Source of the DNA: Gemmatimonadota bacterium
GTDB lineage: Bacteria > Latescibacterota > UBA2968
DNA length: 33,988 nt
Assembly (NCBI GenBank): GCA_026706845.1
Contig: JAPOXY010000092.1
Span: 1 to 33,988 of the forward strand
Direction: 5' to 3'
Below the pieces are notes generated by a model that was not told where the DNA came from, made no database searches, and saw only the letters and a program-made list of their open reading frames with translations. This document shows positions 33,355 to 33,988 of the stretch, piece by piece (position 1 is the stretch's first letter; each line of letters begins with the position of its first letter). The translations under genes and the position numbers were made by a program.

Positions 33355-33507
33355 TTATACCTCCATGAGTTCTTGGGGCGTACAGATTGTTGGCGGGTCG
33401 TAACCAAAGGTGCGGCAAATTGTCTCAATCTGAGGCCGCAATATAGCGTTGGCTATATGCGTACAATTCCAAGTTCGGGGGTATGCCAGGCAGTAGCCGA
33501 CAAGTTT
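33355..33507 (-). pseudogene. C-terminal remnant of a PIN-domain toxin
   Basis: An open minus-strand stretch ending at TAA 33357-33355 reads YPRTWNCTHIANAILRPQIE and then TICRTFGYDPPTICTPQELM. This matches the end of a common PIN-domain family (pattern YLVTWNCRHIANAxxRxxIExxCxxxGYEPPxICTPEELM). The catalytic N-terminal part is absent: the ATPase gene ends at 33506 and overlaps the fragment. In related genomes such PIN genes usually sit directly next to a small antitoxin gene like the one that follows here, so this is probably a truncated toxin. Confidence 0.65.
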
Positions 33508-33988
33508 ATGGTAGAGTCTTAACCCATTTCAGCATCTTTTGGCGATGCTGTTCCTCAAACTCGGGCGCAAGATATTGCTCAATGATACGGCGCGATACGA
33601 GATCTCCTAACTGTCCGCGTTCGAGCAATTCATCTGATCTCGGCAGGCTGTCCAATTCGACAAGATCGGCGGCTTGCTTTTCCTCGCTCCAGGTACAAAG
33701 AACGACCCCTTTCATCTGCTCGGCAGTCAAATTGTTCATGTTAGCAGGATTGTGCGTCGTGACAAGTGCGCGGAGGTCTCGCCGCTCAATTGCTTCCGCT
33801 ATTGCAGAAGTCAGAATGCCTACCCGACTGGGATGAAGTCCATTATCAAAATTTTCCACAATAATAGGGGAACCTTCCTGGACGATCTCCAGAGCCGTCA
33901 GGATAGCAAGTGTTCGCAATGTGCCATCCGATAAGTCGAGCATGGCGGCGAGCCGGTCGTTCACTGTGACCTCACGCGTTCGTCCTCT
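33506..33988 (-). CDS. AAA/SMC-like ATPase, C-terminal part (truncated by the window)
   Basis: The frame is open to the window edge, giving the last 160 residues of an ABC/SMC-type ATPase. The ABC signature is LSDGTLRTLAILTALE, Walker B is PIIVENFDNGLHPSR, and the switch histidine is in LVTTHNPANMNNL. These are typical of the AAA_15/AAA_21 ATPases found in stand-alone or defence-type operons (OLD-like, PARIS-like). The Walker A region lies outside the window. It is followed by the PIN remnant and the toxin-antitoxin-like genes, so a defence role is possible but not shown. Confidence 0.82.
   Translation of the reverse strand, partial: RGRTREVTVNDRLAAMLDLSDGTLRTLAILTALEIVQEGSPIIVENFDNGLHPSRVGILTSAIAEAIERRDLRALVTTHNPANMNNLTAEQMKGVVLCTWSEEKQAADLVELDSLPRSDELLERGQLGDLVSRRIIEQYLAPEFEEQHRQKMLKWVKTLP

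Noticed and set aside
1-33988. CRISPR array, tRNA, rRNA or complete transposase gene
   Set aside because: No regularly spaced repeats, no tRNA-like cloverleaf or rRNA signature and no transposase motif were noticed; a covariance-model search for RNAs was not possible here.

Overview
The window looks like a chromosomal segment of a free-living, probably uncultured Gram-negative bacterium of moderate GC. The gene mix (phytanoyl-CoA dioxygenase-like protein, several Gfo/Idh/MocA oxidoreductases, several sugar-phosphate isomerase/epimerase TIM barrels, a PQQ-type beta-propeller, a DUF6785 membrane protein, a DUF3604 protein, corrinoid methyltransferase parts) resembles genomes of Latescibacterota, Poribacteria and Planctomycetota-like lineages. 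That placement is inference from gene content; no rRNA or tRNA gene was recognised.

Layout. 1-3.2 kb: a possible gene start running off the left edge, a phytanoyl-CoA dioxygenase-like protein and a GNAT acetyltransferase (minus), then a TIM-barrel isomerase and a methyltransferase (plus). 3.2-12.5 kb: one tightly packed minus-strand operon of nine genes, several with ATGA overlaps. Read in transcription order it encodes a Gfo/Idh/MocA protein, a HAD phosphatase, a 209-residue protein made of two repeats, a UroD/MtaA-type zinc methyltransferase, a corrinoid protein, a corrinoid-activating ASKHA ferredoxin, a homocysteine S-methyltransferase, an ADP-ribosylglycohydrolase and a DHDPS-family aldolase. 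The central five genes read as a corrinoid-dependent methyl-transfer pathway that may end in methionine. 12.6-16.9 kb: a methyltransferase, a secreted PQQ-type propeller and two serine beta-lactamase-fold hydrolases, nearly without gaps. 16.9-17.5 kb: a decayed toxin-antitoxin patch (small intact gene, UPF0175 gene with an in-frame amber stop, DUF433 tail). 17.5-24.7 kb: a sialidase-like BNR protein, a paralogue of the first Gfo protein, a TIM barrel, two small lipoproteins, UppP, a UMPH-1-like nucleotidase and a third Gfo protein. 24.7-26 kb: a solitary HTH antitoxin behind an 18-bp perfect palindrome, an Ogt DNA repair protein, a response-regulator remnant still followed by its terminator, and a short repeat. 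26-31 kb: a plus-strand operon of DUF6785, DUF3604 and TIM-barrel genes. 31-34 kb: a HAD phosphatase, then a toxin-antitoxin/defence-like cluster with a DUF5615 toxin, a PIN-DUF433 fusion, a small antitoxin-like protein, a PIN tail remnant and the end of an AAA ATPase.

The strongest unusual items are the PIN-DUF433 fusion in the right-end cluster, the complete corrinoid operon with its unknown duplicated CGxTH protein, and gene remnants in the gaps (UPF0175 with amber stop, DUF433 tail, response-regulator tail, PIN tail) that ordinary gene calling would miss. Several genes also end inside short repeat-like sequences that supply their last residues and stop codons.
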